DNA of 64,000 nucleotides. Source: Flavobacterium sp. (GTDB lineage: Bacteria > Bacteroidota > Bacteroidia > Flavobacteriales > Flavobacteriaceae). The notes beneath the pieces are model-generated. The model had not been told where the DNA came from, did no database searches, and worked only from the letters and a program-made list of their open reading frames with translations. The stretch covers positions 1 to 64,000 of the forward strand of contig NZ_SEBR01000022.1 of assembly GCF_004295795.1 (NCBI RefSeq). Reading direction: 5' to 3'. Shown here one piece after another: positions 1 to 9,437 of the stretch. Position numbers and translations under genes: made by a program. The first letter of the stretch is position 1, and each line of letters begins with the position of its first letter.

Positions 1-924
1 AAAGTGTCTATTGACATTTTTAACTTTGTTGAATCTTCGGGCCCGGAGATTTTTGTGAAACGACTTGCTATCTGCTCGGGCCTCGATTTCCTCCGCTGTC
101 GCTTTGGAAAAATGCGTCTTCGAAACACACTTTTTCCTCAATCGCCAGAATCGTTTCCATAACGTCGTCGCCGGAAATTTCTGGCTTCGAAAATCTGTGT
201 TCCAAAACGTCCAAATTTTTTCAAAGCCGCTTTTTCATCTAGGTTTATGGTCGTAAAAACTCAAGATTTTCAGTCAAAGCCAACCGATTGTTCCCGTCAA
301 AGACACACCTGTTTTCGCTACGGAGCCAAACGAGAGGTTCTCGAAACCGAAAACTTTCCTACGAAGCCAATTTTTGGCGCCGCGAAGCAAGCTAAAAAGC
401 AAATGAACACTTCCGATTAGTCCGCGGCCTAAGCACAAAACGCGGGCACCTGAAGTCTTGAAATTTGGTAAAAAAGAGGCGTCAGCGGCATAGCGCATTG
501 TTCGCCTCTTTTCCAAATTTCAAGGCTGTCAGGTCGCGTTTTTGGTTCGAGCCGCAAGGCATTTTTGGTTCTTTTGTTGCCAGACAAAAGAACTCCCCGC
601 CGGACAGGCGACGAAAGAAAATCAAAGTACGCGACGGCGCAGCCGGCGAAAGAAGCAAAATGAGCGAAGCTCATTTTTATTAGGCTTCGAGCGTGAGATA
701 GATCCGGTTTCACGGAAAATAATAAAGAAAAAAGGATTTTGCGGTTAAAAGAAAAATAGCCCGGATAACGGCAACTAGCCTTTCGCAGAAAAAACCAAAT
801 TTTTCTAGATTTAAAACAGCGACCGCAGGAAGCTCGTTTTAAACCTAAGAAAAACCGGTTTTTTAAAGAAAGCTAGTGCCAGGTTAGCCGGAAAAAGCTC
901 CAAAAAAGAAACACGACACCGCGC
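1..924. other. gene-free stretch at left edge
   Basis: I see no convincing gene here. The open frames are short, overlap each other on both strands and have no recognisable protein character. Positions 567-593 hold a 10-bp inverted repeat (GTTCTTTTGT with its complement). From about 700 to 901 the sequence matches 14262-14457, which includes repeat element A. The left edge may contain the end of a feature lying outside the window. Confidence 0.6.
758..901 (+). repeat. dispersed structured element, copy A
   Basis: This is one of six copies of an intergenic element of about 145 bp. It starts with AGCCCGGAT and GGCAACTAGCC, has the core AGCGACCGCAGGAAGCTC at 818-835 flanked by complementary arms (TTAAAAC and GTTTTAA), and ends with AGCTAGTGCC and AGCCGGAAAAAGCT. 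The flank on the left is also shared with copy C. It lies beyond the accD terminator. Its function is unknown. Confidence 0.8.
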
Positions 925-954
925 AAAAAAAAACCGCTTCAAAAAAAGCGGTTT
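925..954 (-). terminator. terminator of accD
   Basis: The arms AAACCGC (931-937) and GCGGTTT (948-954) form a hairpin. Read on the minus strand it is followed by a run of T. It lies about 20 bp past the accD stop codon, so it is the likely end of the fbaA-accD transcript. Confidence 0.8.
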
Positions 955-973
955 GGTGTAAGATAAATTCCGA

Positions 974-1828
974 TTAACGAATTTCCTGATTCAGGATCAA
1001 ATCCAAATAAAGATTGACTTTGTTCTTAAGCTCTTTTCTGTGAGCAATAAAATCCAAAAACCCGTGTTCGAGCACAAATTCGGCGGTTTGGAAGCCTTCG
1101 GGTAAATCTTTACCGGTGGTGTCTTTTACTACGCGAGGTCCGGCGAATCCTATCAATGCGCCTGGCTCGGAAATGTTGATATCGCCAAGCATTGCGTAAG
1201 AAGCTGTCGTTCCACCAGTGGTCGGATCTGTGCAAAGCGAGATATAAGGCACTTTCGCATCGGCCAATTGGGCCAATTTCGCAGAGGTTTTGGCCAACTG
1301 CATCAACGAGTAAGCAGCTTCCATCATACGAGCGCCTCCCGATTTCGAGATCATCACGAACGGAATCTTGTTCTTGATCGAATGGTCGATTCCGCGGGCG
1401 ATTTTCTCACCTACGACCGCGCCCATCGAACCTCCGATAAACGCGAAATCCATACAGCAAACCACGATATCTTTACCTTTCGATTTCCCGACTCCGGTGC
1501 GAACCGCGTCTTTCAACTTGGTCTTTTCCTGAGCGTCTTTCAAACGGTCGGAATATTTTTTGGTGTCAACAAAGTGAAGCGTGTCTTTGGAAGTGATATT
1601 CTTGTCGAGTTCCTTGAATTCGTTGTTGTCGAACAAGATCTCGAAATATTCCTTGCTTCCGATCCTTACGTGAAAGCCATCTTCGGGGCTGACGTAAAGA
1701 TTGCGCGCCAGTTCATCGGCATCGACGATTTTTCCGGTAGGCGATTTGTACCAAAGTCCTTTGGGAACGTCTTTTTTATCTTCGGTGGCGGTCTGAATGC
1801 CTTTCTCTGTTCTTTTAAACCAAGCCAT
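974..1828 (-). CDS. accD: acetyl-CoA carboxylase carboxyltransferase subunit beta
   Basis: This is the beta half of the carboxyltransferase that moves CO2 from biotin to acetyl-CoA, making malonyl-CoA for fatty-acid synthesis in the cytoplasm. The 284 residues are close to the usual family length. The crotonase-type core is clear: [15 protein letters not shown] near residues 132-146, [11 protein letters not shown] near 161-171, and [16 protein letters not shown] near 201-216. The N-terminal zinc ribbon is present as a fold remnant only: where the E. coli protein has two CxxC pairs, this one reads YKSPTG (about 27-32) and VSPEDGFH (about 46-53), so all four cysteines are gone. The gene follows the aldolase on the same strand with an 88-bp AT-rich gap. 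Identification is certain; whether zinc is needed is open. Confidence 0.97.
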   Translation of the reverse strand: MAWFKRTEKGIQTATEDKKDVPKGLWYKSPTGKIVDADELARNLYVSPEDGFHVRIGSKEYFEILFDNNEFKELDKNITSKDTLHFVDTKKYSDRLKDAQEKTKLKDAVRTGVGKSKGKDIVVCCMDFAFIGGSMGAVVGEKIARGIDHSIKNKIPFVMISKSGGARMMEAAYSLMQLAKTSAKLAQLADAKVPYISLCTDPTTGGTTASYAMLGDINISEPGALIGFAGPRVVKDTTGKDLPEGFQTAEFVLEHGFLDFIAHRKELKNKVNLYLDLILNQEIR

Positions 1829-1916
1829 ATCTTCAATGAATAATTAATAATTGATAAGTAATAATGAATTCGGGGTCGCGAACGTCATTATTCATTGACT
1901 TATTATTAATTGTTAA

Positions 1917-2984
1917 TTACAAAGTATTTACGTTGTTCAAATCGGCAAAAGCTTCTTCAAGACGCTTGTTGAACGTCATTTCGCCTTCGCGGATCCATTT
2001 TCTTGGGTCGTAATACTTTTTGTTTGGTGAATCGTCTCCCGTAGGATTCCCGATCTGCGTTTTCAGATAATCGATGTTACCAACCATGTAATCGCGGATG
2101 CCTTCGGTGAAAGCGAATTGCAAATCTGTGTCGATGTTCATCTTGATTACGCCGTAAGAAATCGCTTCTTTGATTTCCTCCGGAGTAGAACCTGAACCGC
2201 CGTGGAATACGAAATCTACAGGGTTTTTATCGCTGTTGTGCTTTTCCTGGATGTACTCCTGCGAATCGCGCAAAATCGTAGGTGTCAACTTTACGTTTCC
2301 GGGCTTGTAAACGCCGTGGACGTTTCCGAAAGCCGCGGCGATAGTGAAACGAGGGCTTACTTTTGAGAGTTCGGTGTAAGCATAATCGACATCTTCAGGT
2401 GTGGAATACAATTCTGAGTGATCGACGCCAGAGTTGTCAACGCCGTCTTCTTCACCGCCTGTAATTCCAAGTTCGATCTCGATCGTCATGCCCATTTTGT
2501 CCATGCGCTCGAAATATTGCTTGCAGATCTCGATGTTTTCGTGCATCGGCTCTTCCGAAAGGTCGAGCATGTGCGAGGAGAACAATGGTTTTCCTGTTTC
2601 GGCGAAGTGTTTTTCGCTGGCGTCCAAAAGACCGTCGATCCATGGAAGCAGTTTTTTCGCGCAGTGGTCCGTGTGCAAAATTACCGTCGCTCCGTAAGCT
2701 TCGGCTAGCGTGTGGATGTGTTTCGCACCTGCAATCGCACCTGCAATCGCGGCACTTTGACCCTCGTTCGGGAATCCTTTTCCGGCGTTGAAAGCCGCGC
2801 CACCGTTAGAAAATTGGATGATAACCGGAGCTTTCAATTTCGCCGCAGTCTCCAAAACACCGTTGATAGTGCTCGATCCTATGACGTTTACTGCCGGAAG
2901 GGCGAATCCTTTTTCTTTAGCAAGGCGGAAAATTTCCTGAACCTCGTCCCCGGTTGCCACACCAGGTTTGATATTATGGGCCAT
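1917..2984 (-). CDS. fbaA: class II fructose-bisphosphate aldolase
   Basis: The product cleaves fructose 1,6-bisphosphate to dihydroxyacetone phosphate and glyceraldehyde 3-phosphate, or runs in reverse in gluconeogenesis. At 355 residues it matches the class II (zinc) family. The metal site HTDHCAKK lies near residues 104-111, with a further metal histidine in NVHGVYKPGN near 223 and the phosphate-binding HGGSGST near 264-270. The ATG start gives the standard N-terminus with no signal peptide. A TATTTTTG element lies 26 bp upstream at 3011-3018. It is first in an apparent two-gene unit with accD. Confidence 0.97.
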   Translation of the reverse strand: MAHNIKPGVATGDEVQEIFRLAKEKGFALPAVNVIGSSTINGVLETAAKLKAPVIIQFSNGGAAFNAGKGFPNEGQSAAIAGAIAGAKHIHTLAEAYGATVILHTDHCAKKLLPWIDGLLDASEKHFAETGKPLFSSHMLDLSEEPMHENIEICKQYFERMDKMGMTIEIELGITGGEEDGVDNSGVDHSELYSTPEDVDYAYTELSKVSPRFTIAAAFGNVHGVYKPGNVKLTPTILRDSQEYIQEKHNSDKNPVDFVFHGGSGSTPEEIKEAISYGVIKMNIDTDLQFAFTEGIRDYMVGNIDYLKTQIGNPTGDDSPNKKYYDPRKWIREGEMTFNKRLEEAFADLNNVNTL

Positions 2985-3010
2985 GTCAGTTTGTTTTGAA
3001 TTAAAGGTTA

Positions 3011-3018
3011 CAAAAATA
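3011..3018 (-). promoter_or_regulatory. -7 element of fbaA
   Basis: On the minus strand this reads TATTTTTG, a full match to the Bacteroidota -7 consensus TAnnTTTG. No TTG is found at the usual -33 distance, so it is a weak-context call. It gives a short leader before the fbaA start at 2984. Confidence 0.5.
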
Positions 3019-3031
3019 AGTATTTCTTAAT

Positions 3032-5584
3032 TTAGAACGGATAGTTGATCCCGATATTTAGCACGGAGTTACCGAAATTGTAGTCTTTGAACCATCGGCT
3101 GCCATTGGTCACGGCCGGATCGTAAGTCTTGAAACCGATGTCGAGGCGCACGACAAAGAAATTGAAGTCATATCGCAGACCAAATCCTGATCCTACGGCG
3201 ATGTCACGAAGCGAATGCAGTCCGTTGAAGGTGTAGCGTTCGTCCTCGATGTTGTCGAACACGTTCCAGATGTTTCCCACATCGACAAAAACCGCACTGT
3301 GCAAATCCCCGAAAAGGTTGAAACGCAATTCGGTCGAGTAGGCGAGTTTCATGTTCGCTTCGTTGAAGTCGTTGATTCCGCCTGATGAACCAGGTCCGAG
3401 CGAGTACGATTGCCAGCCGCGGTTGTCGTTCGATCCGCCGGCGAAATAGCTTCGCGAGAACGGAATGCTGTTCGAATTCCCGTAAGGCACGGCGATTCCG
3501 GCGAAAGCGCGCATGGCCAAAACCTTTTTCCGGCTCAAATCCCAGTGTTTGATGTATTCGAATTCACCTTTGAGATATTGGGAATATTCGATGTCGAAAA
3601 TCGTGTTGTTGCCGTTTTGGTTTTCCAATTGCTTTGACAGACGTGCCACGAGCGCCAAAAAGTTCCCCGCCGACTCGACTTTCGTCCTAAAGGTATAGAA
3701 AGTATTGTCCTGCAAATCTGTTTTCGTCGTTCTGGAATAACTGAAGCTCGAAGCGAAAATCAGGTTGTTTTCGGTAAGTCTTTTGCGTCTTTCCTCGATG
3801 CTTCTCACGGTTCTGGTCTGATTCGGCGTAAGCGGAAAAGCGTTGTTGTTCAAAGCGTCGTTGATGAAAGCCAGCGTGCCTTGTTCCGGCTCGAGGTTGT
3901 CGCCCGAGAAATATTCGGGATTTCCGGCGGCATATTGTTGGGCGATGTCGTTGAGCGCGCCATAGGACGAAGAATAAACCCGGAAGTAATTTTCAGGGAA
4001 AAGATTCTTCACATATTGAATGTTGAACAAGTCGAATCTGGCGCTGTAAAATCGCTTCGGATTCCAGTTGTAACTGAAAGCGCCCGTGAAATTTTCCTTG
4101 TCGAGACCGATGTTTTGCTGCTTGGCATAACCCAAAGAAAGCGTTGTGACGGGGATCATGTTCTTCGGGATGATTTTTTCGGTCTTTAGCGGAAATACGA
4201 TTCTCGGGAAGCTCAGTTTCATATCGGCTCCATATTCGGAGACGTTGAAAAAAGTATCGTTCGGATTCGCGAAACTCGTAGAAGAACCGATGTTTCCGCG
4301 CGCGGCGATTTCCAGCGTTTCGGCTCCGTTGAAAACATTGCGTATCGTAAACGAAGTCGTTCCCTGAATCCCGAAATCCTGGATGTTCGAGTGCGTGACA
4401 TCCAAACTATAACCGAAACTGTACTTTTTCCTCGGAACCAGATAGATATTGGCGATAAGCGAATTTCCGATCGTATCGCGCGTATCGACCTCATACTGTA
4501 TCGACGGATAATTGAAAACCCGAAGATTGCTCAAATAGCGCGAAGTGACAGTCGTCCTAATGTCCGAAAACAGATTGCCTTTCGACACAAAAACCGCATC
4601 GGTAATTGCTTTCGGGCGGTATTTCAACTTTTCAGTCGCATAAAGATTGTAACCGTTGTACGTCACGCTGTCGTTGATTGTCGGCTTGATTTTGCTTCCG
4701 GTCGCATCGGTGTAAATATTGACCTCGCTGATCCTGTACTGCTTGAACGGCATCGTTTTGGTCGTGTCGTTCTCGCGATAACTGTAATCGTCGATGATCA
4801 TGTTGCTGTTGGCCTTGTGTCCGGTGTCTACCGTGTCGATGTCATATTTGATGTAATTCGCCTGGAAATGGTAAATCCCGTTGTTTCTGTAAAGCGAGGC
4901 GACGCGGGCTTTTTCGGCGTCGAAATCTTGTCCGTTGAACTGTTTTCCGGAAACCAATAGCGATTTTTCTTTCGTCGCCTGAAACATCGAATCGAGAATA
5001 GGCGTCGAGATTTGTTGCGTCAAAGAGTCGAGCAGATAAGCTTTTCCGGTGTGAATCGTGTAGGTAACTTTGGCTTTTTTGTTGGGAAGTGTGTCGATTT
5101 TCGACGAGATTTTCGCATTGAAAAATCCCTTGTTGAAATAATGGCCTTTGAGTCGCAATCTTGACTTTCGGATGTTGATCGTATCGACGATTACCGGCGC
5201 TTCGCCAACGCGTTTGAGCATTTCATGGAATCCGAAGTAATAAAAAGATTTGCCCAGACGATTGACTTGTTTCTTGGAAAGGATCTTGGCCAAACGCTCG
5301 TATTTCTTGGGATTTCGGATGAATTTTGCGCGATAGGTAGAATCTGGATTTGGGTTGGCCAAGTTGTACAGATTGAGTCGCAGCTTGTATCCGAGAAGGT
5401 CGGAATTGGGCTTTTGGTACATGAGATTCTCGAGATCTTCGGAATTCTGCTTCTTGTCGTTCACGAAAAATTCGTTCTTGTTGAGCAGTTTTTTGTTCTT
5501 CGGAACCCGTTTCACCGAATTACAGCCTACGACCAACAGTCCGAAAAGGACAAATAATAGTATTTTTGCGGGCAGGCTCTTCAA
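3032..5584 (-). CDS. BamA/TamA-family outer membrane lipoprotein
   Basis: This is a large Omp85-type protein of about 850 residues, expected to insert or move proteins at the outer membrane. The N-terminus is a lipoprotein signal with lipobox LVVGC near residue 21. The region to about residue 400 has POTRA-like alternating segments (for example GHYFNKGFFNAKI near 145), and the rest is rich in beta strands and ends in NIGINYPF with a terminal aromatic residue, as barrels do. The C-terminal part GSGFGLRYDFNFFVVRLDIG is typical of the bacterial surface antigen (D15) domain. The only start that keeps the signal peptide is TTG at 5584: a stop codon lies two codons upstream and no ATG follows soon. 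A TATTTTTG element sits 20 bp upstream. It is divergent from the RNA methyltransferase. Confidence 0.9.
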   Translation of the reverse strand: MKSLPAKILLFVLFGLLVVGCNSVKRVPKNKKLLNKNEFFVNDKKQNSEDLENLMYQKPNSDLLGYKLRLNLYNLANPNPDSTYRAKFIRNPKKYERLAKILSKKQVNRLGKSFYYFGFHEMLKRVGEAPVIVDTINIRKSRLRLKGHYFNKGFFNAKISSKIDTLPNKKAKVTYTIHTGKAYLLDSLTQQISTPILDSMFQATKEKSLLVSGKQFNGQDFDAEKARVASLYRNNGIYHFQANYIKYDIDTVDTGHKANSNMIIDDYSYRENDTTKTMPFKQYRISEVNIYTDATGSKIKPTINDSVTYNGYNLYATEKLKYRPKAITDAVFVSKGNLFSDIRTTVTSRYLSNLRVFNYPSIQYEVDTRDTIGNSLIANIYLVPRKKYSFGYSLDVTHSNIQDFGIQGTTSFTIRNVFNGAETLEIAARGNIGSSTSFANPNDTFFNVSEYGADMKLSFPRIVFPLKTEKIIPKNMIPVTTLSLGYAKQQNIGLDKENFTGAFSYNWNPKRFYSARFDLFNIQYVKNLFPENYFRVYSSSYGALNDIAQQYAAGNPEYFSGDNLEPEQGTLAFINDALNNNAFPLTPNQTRTVRSIEERRKRLTENNLIFASSFSYSRTTKTDLQDNTFYTFRTKVESAGNFLALVARLSKQLENQNGNNTIFDIEYSQYLKGEFEYIKHWDLSRKKVLAMRAFAGIAVPYGNSNSIPFSRSYFAGGSNDNRGWQSYSLGPGSSGGINDFNEANMKLAYSTELRFNLFGDLHSAVFVDVGNIWNVFDNIEDERYTFNGLHSLRDIAVGSGFGLRYDFNFFVVRLDIGFKTYDPAVTNGSRWFKDYNFGNSVLNIGINYPF

Positions 5585-5603
5585 AAGTCAGGCGATTAAA
5601 GGT

Positions 5604-5611
5604 CAAAAATA
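5604..5611 (-). promoter_or_regulatory. -7 element of the BamA-like gene
   Basis: The minus strand reads TATTTTTG. TTTG at 5636-5639 is a possible -33 element with 24 bp between, which is longer than the usual 19. It lies in the short gap shared with the divergent methyltransferase gene. Confidence 0.45.
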
Positions 5612-5620
5612 GAACAAATA

Positions 5621-6346
5621 ATGGTTAGTAAAAACCAAATAAAGCGAATAACGGGACTGCACCAAAAAAAGTATCGGCAACAGGAAGGCTTGTTTTTAGC
5701 CGAAGGCCGAAAAGTCATAGGCGAACTCATCGCATCTGGCTTTGCGCTCGAGCATCTTTTCGAGACCGAAAGTTTGTTCGCCAAAGTGCCATCGGACAAA
5801 AAAACGGCTGCCACCGAAGCCGAACTCAAGAAAATGAGCGCGCTTTCGACAGCCAACAATTGTCTTGCCATTTTTGAGATTCCAACGCCAAAACCGATTC
5901 TCGAAAAAGGATTGATCGTAGCACTCGACGACATTCGCGATCCGGGAAACCTCGGAACCATTTTGCGTCTTTGCGATTGGTTCGGCATTTCGCAGGTGAT
6001 CTGTTCCAAAGCAACCGCCGATCTGTACAATCCAAAAGTCGTCCAGGCCACGATGGGTTCGCTCGCGAGAGTCAATGTTTCCTATTTGGATTTATCCGAT
6101 TTCCTGCAAAAAACCAGTCTGGAGATCTTCGGGACGTTTATGGACGGACAAAACATCTACACTGAAAAACTGCCATCGGAAGGAATAATAATCATGGGAA
6201 ATGAAGCGAACGGCATTTCATCCGAAGTGGAAAAATTCGTGACCAAACGGATATCGATTCCGAGGTTCGGCGATCTTCAGAAAACCGAGAGTTTGAATGT
6301 GGCGACCGCGACCGCGATTATCTTGAGTGAATTCCGACGAGGTTAA
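5621..6346 (+). CDS. TrmH/SpoU-family RNA 2'-O-methyltransferase
   Basis: The product should methylate a ribose 2'-hydroxyl in rRNA or tRNA using SAM. At 241 residues it fits the family. The N-terminal substrate-binding part starts with KRITGLHQKKYRQQEGLFLAEG (split: KRITGLHQ near 7, FLAEG near 26). The knotted SpoU domain carries all three motifs: DDIRDPGNLGTILR near residues 106-119, IIMGNEANGIS near 189-199, and SLNVATATAIILSEF near 225-239. The substrate cannot be read from the sequence. The ATG is 37 bp from the divergent BamA-like gene. Confidence 0.93.
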   Translation: MVSKNQIKRITGLHQKKYRQQEGLFLAEGRKVIGELIASGFALEHLFETESLFAKVPSDKKTAATEAELKKMSALSTANNCLAIFEIPTPKPILEKGLIVALDDIRDPGNLGTILRLCDWFGISQVICSKATADLYNPKVVQATMGSLARVNVSYLDLSDFLQKTSLEIFGTFMDGQNIYTEKLPSEGIIIMGNEANGISSEVEKFVTKRISIPRFGDLQKTESLNVATATAIILSEFRRG

Positions 6347-6829
6347 AATTCCATCTAAAGTTTCGTAACCAATTGTGTTAGGGAAAATTTGGCAGAAACC
6401 TGCGATTAAATCCAGGATTTAAAGGATTCAATTAGAGAGCCTTGGCCTTGTTGTCAGAAGTTTGTTTTAGCGATTTTTTGCAGAAGTAAAAAAAGAATCG
6501 AAAAAATCTACCAATTGATCTTACGGTAATCGTCTTTTAACAAAAACGGCAGATTTTCTGTAATGCGTGTATTTTCAGAAACCCGAACTTTGCTTCTATG
6601 GGGAGGGGCTGATACATCCCTATAAAAAAAATGAAAGTCCTCATTACAGAAAATCTGTAAAAAATGTTAAACTTTCTTCGCGCCGCTTTTATTTCGATAA
6701 ACCTATCCAGATGTATCTTAGGTTTTTTAAATAGAAAATTTAAGGCGAACAGAGCAAAGCGAATTTCAGAAGTCTTAGGTTCTATTTTGAAATCCGGTTC
6801 CGAGGCTTCCGGCCGGAGTTTGGAATTTA
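6347..6829. other. gene-free gap with palindromic element
   Basis: No gene is supported between the methyltransferase and porT, which converge here. The gap holds one copy of a 135-bp palindromic element (6537-6670) and A+T-rich filler that shares the words GAGCAAAGCGAA with 61691 and 62403. Confidence 0.6.
6537..6670. repeat. 135-bp element with long terminal inverted repeats, copy 1
   Basis: It begins TTAACAAAAACGGCAG-ATTTTCTGTAAT and ends with ATTACAGAAAATCTGT and TGTTAA, which are near-perfect inverted copies. The middle has AACTTTGCTTCTA, a G-rich word and CATCCCTA. Two further copies are at 61451 and 62162. No coding capacity. It could be a miniature transposable element or a conserved structured RNA. 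Confidence 0.75.
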
Positions 6830-7540
6830 TCAATGAAACGTAAAGTTCACAAAAATCGCCCGAGTCTTCATGGCATTCACGTTTCCGGTCCACGGACTGT
6901 TCGGGTCGGCATCGGGAATGATCTCGTTGTTGAGTCCGAAAACACCGCGAATCGATGGCGAGAACTTGAAGTATTCGAAATAGAGATCGACTCCGAAGCC
7001 CATTTCGTAATTGCTCGTCCATTGTTTCATCCGGAAACGGCCTTGCGTGTTGTCGTCCTTTGATTTGAAGTTGGACGAGAGGTTCAAAGTCCGCGAAGCG
7101 CCACCAACCAAATAAGGTCTGATATTTCCGGTTCTAAGCGCCGAAAACTTGAGCAAAAGCGGGAAGTGGATGTAAGTCGAACGCACTTCTCGAAGCGAGT
7201 TGATCTCGTCACCATCGGGAAATCCGGAATAACGCAAATCGCGCTGCGTGTAGTACAAACCGGGCTCGAAACGCAAATCGAGATATTCCATCAAACGCAA
7301 ATTTCCTACAAGCCCGACGTTGAATCCCGTCGTTTTGTCGACCTGGATGTCCTGACCCGGTTTTTCGTAGTCGAACTTGAAGTCGTAAATGTTGAATCCG
7401 AGGAAATAACCCCAATGCACGCGCTGTTTATCGAAGTTCTCGAGGTTCGTGATCGGATCTGTACCGAACATTCCCGTCGGACCTTGGGCGTAAGATTGTA
7501 TGGCGAAAAGCGCTATGGATAAGGCAATTATCTTTTTCAT
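6830..7540 (-). CDS. porT: PorT-like outer membrane beta-barrel protein
   Basis: The protein has 236 residues with a signal peptide (MKKIIALSIALFAIQSYAQ, cleavage after residue 19). The rest alternates as an outer-membrane barrel (for example FLGFNIYDFKFDYE and MEYLDLRFEPGLYYTQRDL). PorT is a component linked to gliding and type IX secretion, and in Flavobacteriaceae it follows ubiE, as here: its ATG lies one base past the ubiE stop, so the two are co-transcribed. A longer frame to 7579 exists but would overlap ubiE and bury the signal peptide, so 7540 is the better start. Call rests on size, barrel character and neighbourhood. Confidence 0.85.
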   Translation of the reverse strand: MKKIIALSIALFAIQSYAQGPTGMFGTDPITNLENFDKQRVHWGYFLGFNIYDFKFDYEKPGQDIQVDKTTGFNVGLVGNLRLMEYLDLRFEPGLYYTQRDLRYSGFPDGDEINSLREVRSTYIHFPLLLKFSALRTGNIRPYLVGGASRTLNLSSNFKSKDDNTQGRFRMKQWTSNYEMGFGVDLYFEYFKFSPSIRGVFGLNNEIIPDADPNSPWTGNVNAMKTRAIFVNFTFH

Positions 7541-7541
7541 C

Positions 7542-8279
7542 CTATTTTTTGAAAGCGACATAAATCGTGGCGACACCAAAGGTTTGAGGCAGCGATCGCA
7601 CGTTTATAAACCCAATTTTACGCAAAATATTGTTCAGTTGTTCGCCGAAAGGAAACACCGACATCGATTCTGAAAGGTAACCGTAAGCCGATCGGTCTTT
7701 GGAAAACAGCTTTCCTATCGTGGGCAAAATGTATTTGTTGTAGAAAGTATAACCTTGTTTGAACGGGAATTTTGTCGGGTTCGACGATTCTAGGATCACG
7801 AAAATACCGTTCGGACGCAAGACTCTCAAAATCTCGGCAAGTCCTTTTTCGAGCGTTTCGAAATTGCGCACTCCAAAGCCAACCGTGACTGCGTCGAAAG
7901 AATTGTCTTCGAAGGGCAAATTTTCGGAATCGCCTTGCACCAAAGTGATTTTGCCGTCGAGTTTTCTTTCGGATACTTTTTTTCGGCCAACCTCCAACAT
8001 GCCTTCAGACAAGTCCAACCCGACGATTTCCGTGGCGTTGGTCTGTGACATCAGGATCGCCAAATCTCCGGTTCCGGTGGCGATGTCAAGTATTTTGGAC
8101 GGATTCGTATCCGAAACCAATTGCAGCACTTTTTTTCGCCATTTGATGTCGATCCCGAACGAGATCACGCGGTTCAGTCCGTCGTAATTGCCCGAAATGT
8201 TGTCGAACATCTGGGTGACCTGCTCTTTCTTTCCGAGTTCGGAATCTTTATAAGGAGTAACGTTTTCAGCTTTTTTCAT
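7542..8279 (-). CDS. ubiE: demethylmenaquinone methyltransferase
   Basis: The product (UbiE/MenG) methylates demethylmenaquinone with SAM, the last step of menaquinone synthesis for the respiratory chain. The 245 residues contain the SAM-binding motif [13 protein letters not shown] near residues 64-76, the UbiE signature [19 protein letters not shown] near 134-152, and ending [17 protein letters not shown]. The frame stays open to 8342, but the ATG at 8279 gives the standard N-terminus and the TATCTTTG element at 8289-8296 lies between the two starts, so the shorter form is chosen. It is followed one base later by porT. Confidence 0.95.
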   Translation of the reverse strand: MKKAENVTPYKDSELGKKEQVTQMFDNISGNYDGLNRVISFGIDIKWRKKVLQLVSDTNPSKILDIATGTGDLAILMSQTNATEIVGLDLSEGMLEVGRKKVSERKLDGKITLVQGDSENLPFEDNSFDAVTVGFGVRNFETLEKGLAEILRVLRPNGIFVILESSNPTKFPFKQGYTFYNKYILPTIGKLFSKDRSAYGYLSESMSVFPFGEQLNNILRKIGFINVRSLPQTFGVATIYVAFKK

Positions 8280-8288
8280 AATCGCTCG

Positions 8289-8296
8289 CAAAGATA
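8289..8296 (-). promoter_or_regulatory. -7 element of ubiE-porT
   Basis: The minus strand reads TATCTTTG, a full TAnnTTTG match, 9 bases before the ubiE ATG. There is no good -33 at normal distance. It supports the start at 8279. Confidence 0.55.
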
Positions 8297-8544
8297 ACAT
8301 AAACGAAGCAATGCGGTTCGCGGTTTTCGGCAGAAAGCGCATTTGGTCGGCTAGTGGCAGGAAATGTCGGAAACTCTCGATCGTGTTCAGGTTTTTCCCT
8401 ATTCGGATATCGAATGATCGGGTAAGTTTTGGTGTAGGACGATTCTGCCGCGCATCCCTAAAATTAGGGATATAAAAAATTTCACGATTTATGGGTATTG
8501 TGCCGTGGTCATATATAGTGGAATTTTACAAAAAATAACAACCG

Positions 8545-8871
8545 ATGGAAACTATGTTGTCTAAAGTATTTTTTGCCGAACTGAAATGGGTTTGCCTTGC
8601 ATTGGCGCTCTCGTTGCTTCTTGTGGACAGTCTGAACGACGGATCTCTTGCCCTTACTTCAGGGTTTGGGTCACATTTTACGTTCTTAGGGTTAAATTTG
8701 TTTTTGGAAATTTTAGTTTTTTTCGTCCTTAGTATCTTTGTGGTATTTGGTATTAAGGGCTTTTTTGAGAGATTTTCTCAAAAGTCTGCAAACATCATTC
8801 TCTTGCTTACAGGCTTGAGTATGGCGGTAGCAGTTTTCTTTTTAAGTTATCAGATTTTGTTTCAGGAATAG
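8545..8871 (+). CDS. small membrane protein of unknown function
   Basis: I do not recognise this 108-residue protein. It has three hydrophobic segments: about residues 14-27 (WVCLALALSLLLV), 46-68 (LGLNLFLEILVFFVLSIFVVFGI) and 82-104 (ILLLTGLSMAVAVFFLSYQILF), with a basic word (KGFFERFSQKS) between the last two. It stands alone, followed by its own terminator at 8911-8939. The composition and the clear transmembrane pattern make it a real gene. Confidence 0.7.
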   Translation: METMLSKVFFAELKWVCLALALSLLLVDSLNDGSLALTSGFGSHFTFLGLNLFLEILVFFVLSIFVVFGIKGFFERFSQKSANIILLLTGLSMAVAVFFLSYQILFQE

Positions 8872-8910
8872 GCAAAATCCTGGCGGTAACATACTTCCAT
8901 CGGTAAATCA

Positions 8911-8939
8911 AACATCTGTGAAAACGGATGTTTTTTTTT
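8911..8939 (+). terminator. terminator after the small membrane protein gene
   Basis: AACATCTG and CGGATGTT pair across a short A-rich loop and are followed by nine T. It ends the plus-strand gene at 8871; folA converges from the other side and stops at 8955. Confidence 0.75.
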
Positions 8940-8954
8940 GCCCTAAATTTTGGG

Positions 8955-9437
8955 TCAAGCCCGAAGATAGGTCTCGTAAGTGAAATCGTATTGGTGTCTT
9001 TCGTCTTTCGGATGATATTCTGACGCGTCGAGTTTCCAGTCTTCAAGCGAAAATTCAGGGAAAAACGCTTCGGCATCAAGCGACACGTGAACGCGCGTCA
9101 ATTCGATCTTGTCGGCAAACGGAAGCGCCAATTCGTAGATTTCACCTCCGCCGATCACGTAAACATCTTCATTTTTCGGACAAACTTTGATCGCTTCTTC
9201 CAAACTTCCCACGACAATGCAGTTTTCGGCTTTGTAATCAGATTGTCGCGTCACGATCACATGCACGCGATTGGGCAATGTCTTCGGGAAACTCTCGAAT
9301 GTTTTGCGGCCCATTATGATGTAATGTCCCGAAGTCAGCGCCTTGAAGCGTTTGAAATCGTCGGGTAAGTGCCAAAGCAGGTCGTTGTCTTTTCCCAAAG
9401 CATTGTTTTCGGCCGCAGCCGCGATCAAGATGAGCAT
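8955..9437 (-). CDS. folA: dihydrofolate reductase
   Basis: The enzyme reduces dihydrofolate to tetrahydrofolate with NADPH, supplying the folate used by ThyA and MetF/MetH, all in this window. The 160 residues match the family: IAAAAENNALGKDNDLLWHLPDDFKRFK at residues 4-31 (shown in parts: ENNALGKDN, LLWHLPDDF), the NADPH motif MGRKTFESFP near 42-51, and VIGGGEIYELALP near 94-106 followed by LTRV. The catalytic Asp is in LPDDFKRF. The minus strand has TATCTTTA at 9459-9466, one base off the -7 consensus. Confidence 0.96.
   Translation of the reverse strand: MLILIAAAAENNALGKDNDLLWHLPDDFKRFKALTSGHYIIMGRKTFESFPKTLPNRVHVIVTRQSDYKAENCIVVGSLEEAIKVCPKNEDVYVIGGGEIYELALPFADKIELTRVHVSLDAEAFFPEFSLEDWKLDASEYHPKDERHQYDFTYETYLRA

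Noticed and set aside
1..970. Several 60-90 codon frames at the left edge
   Set aside because: They overlap each other on both strands, lie in repeat-like sequence and none has a recognisable start region or domain.
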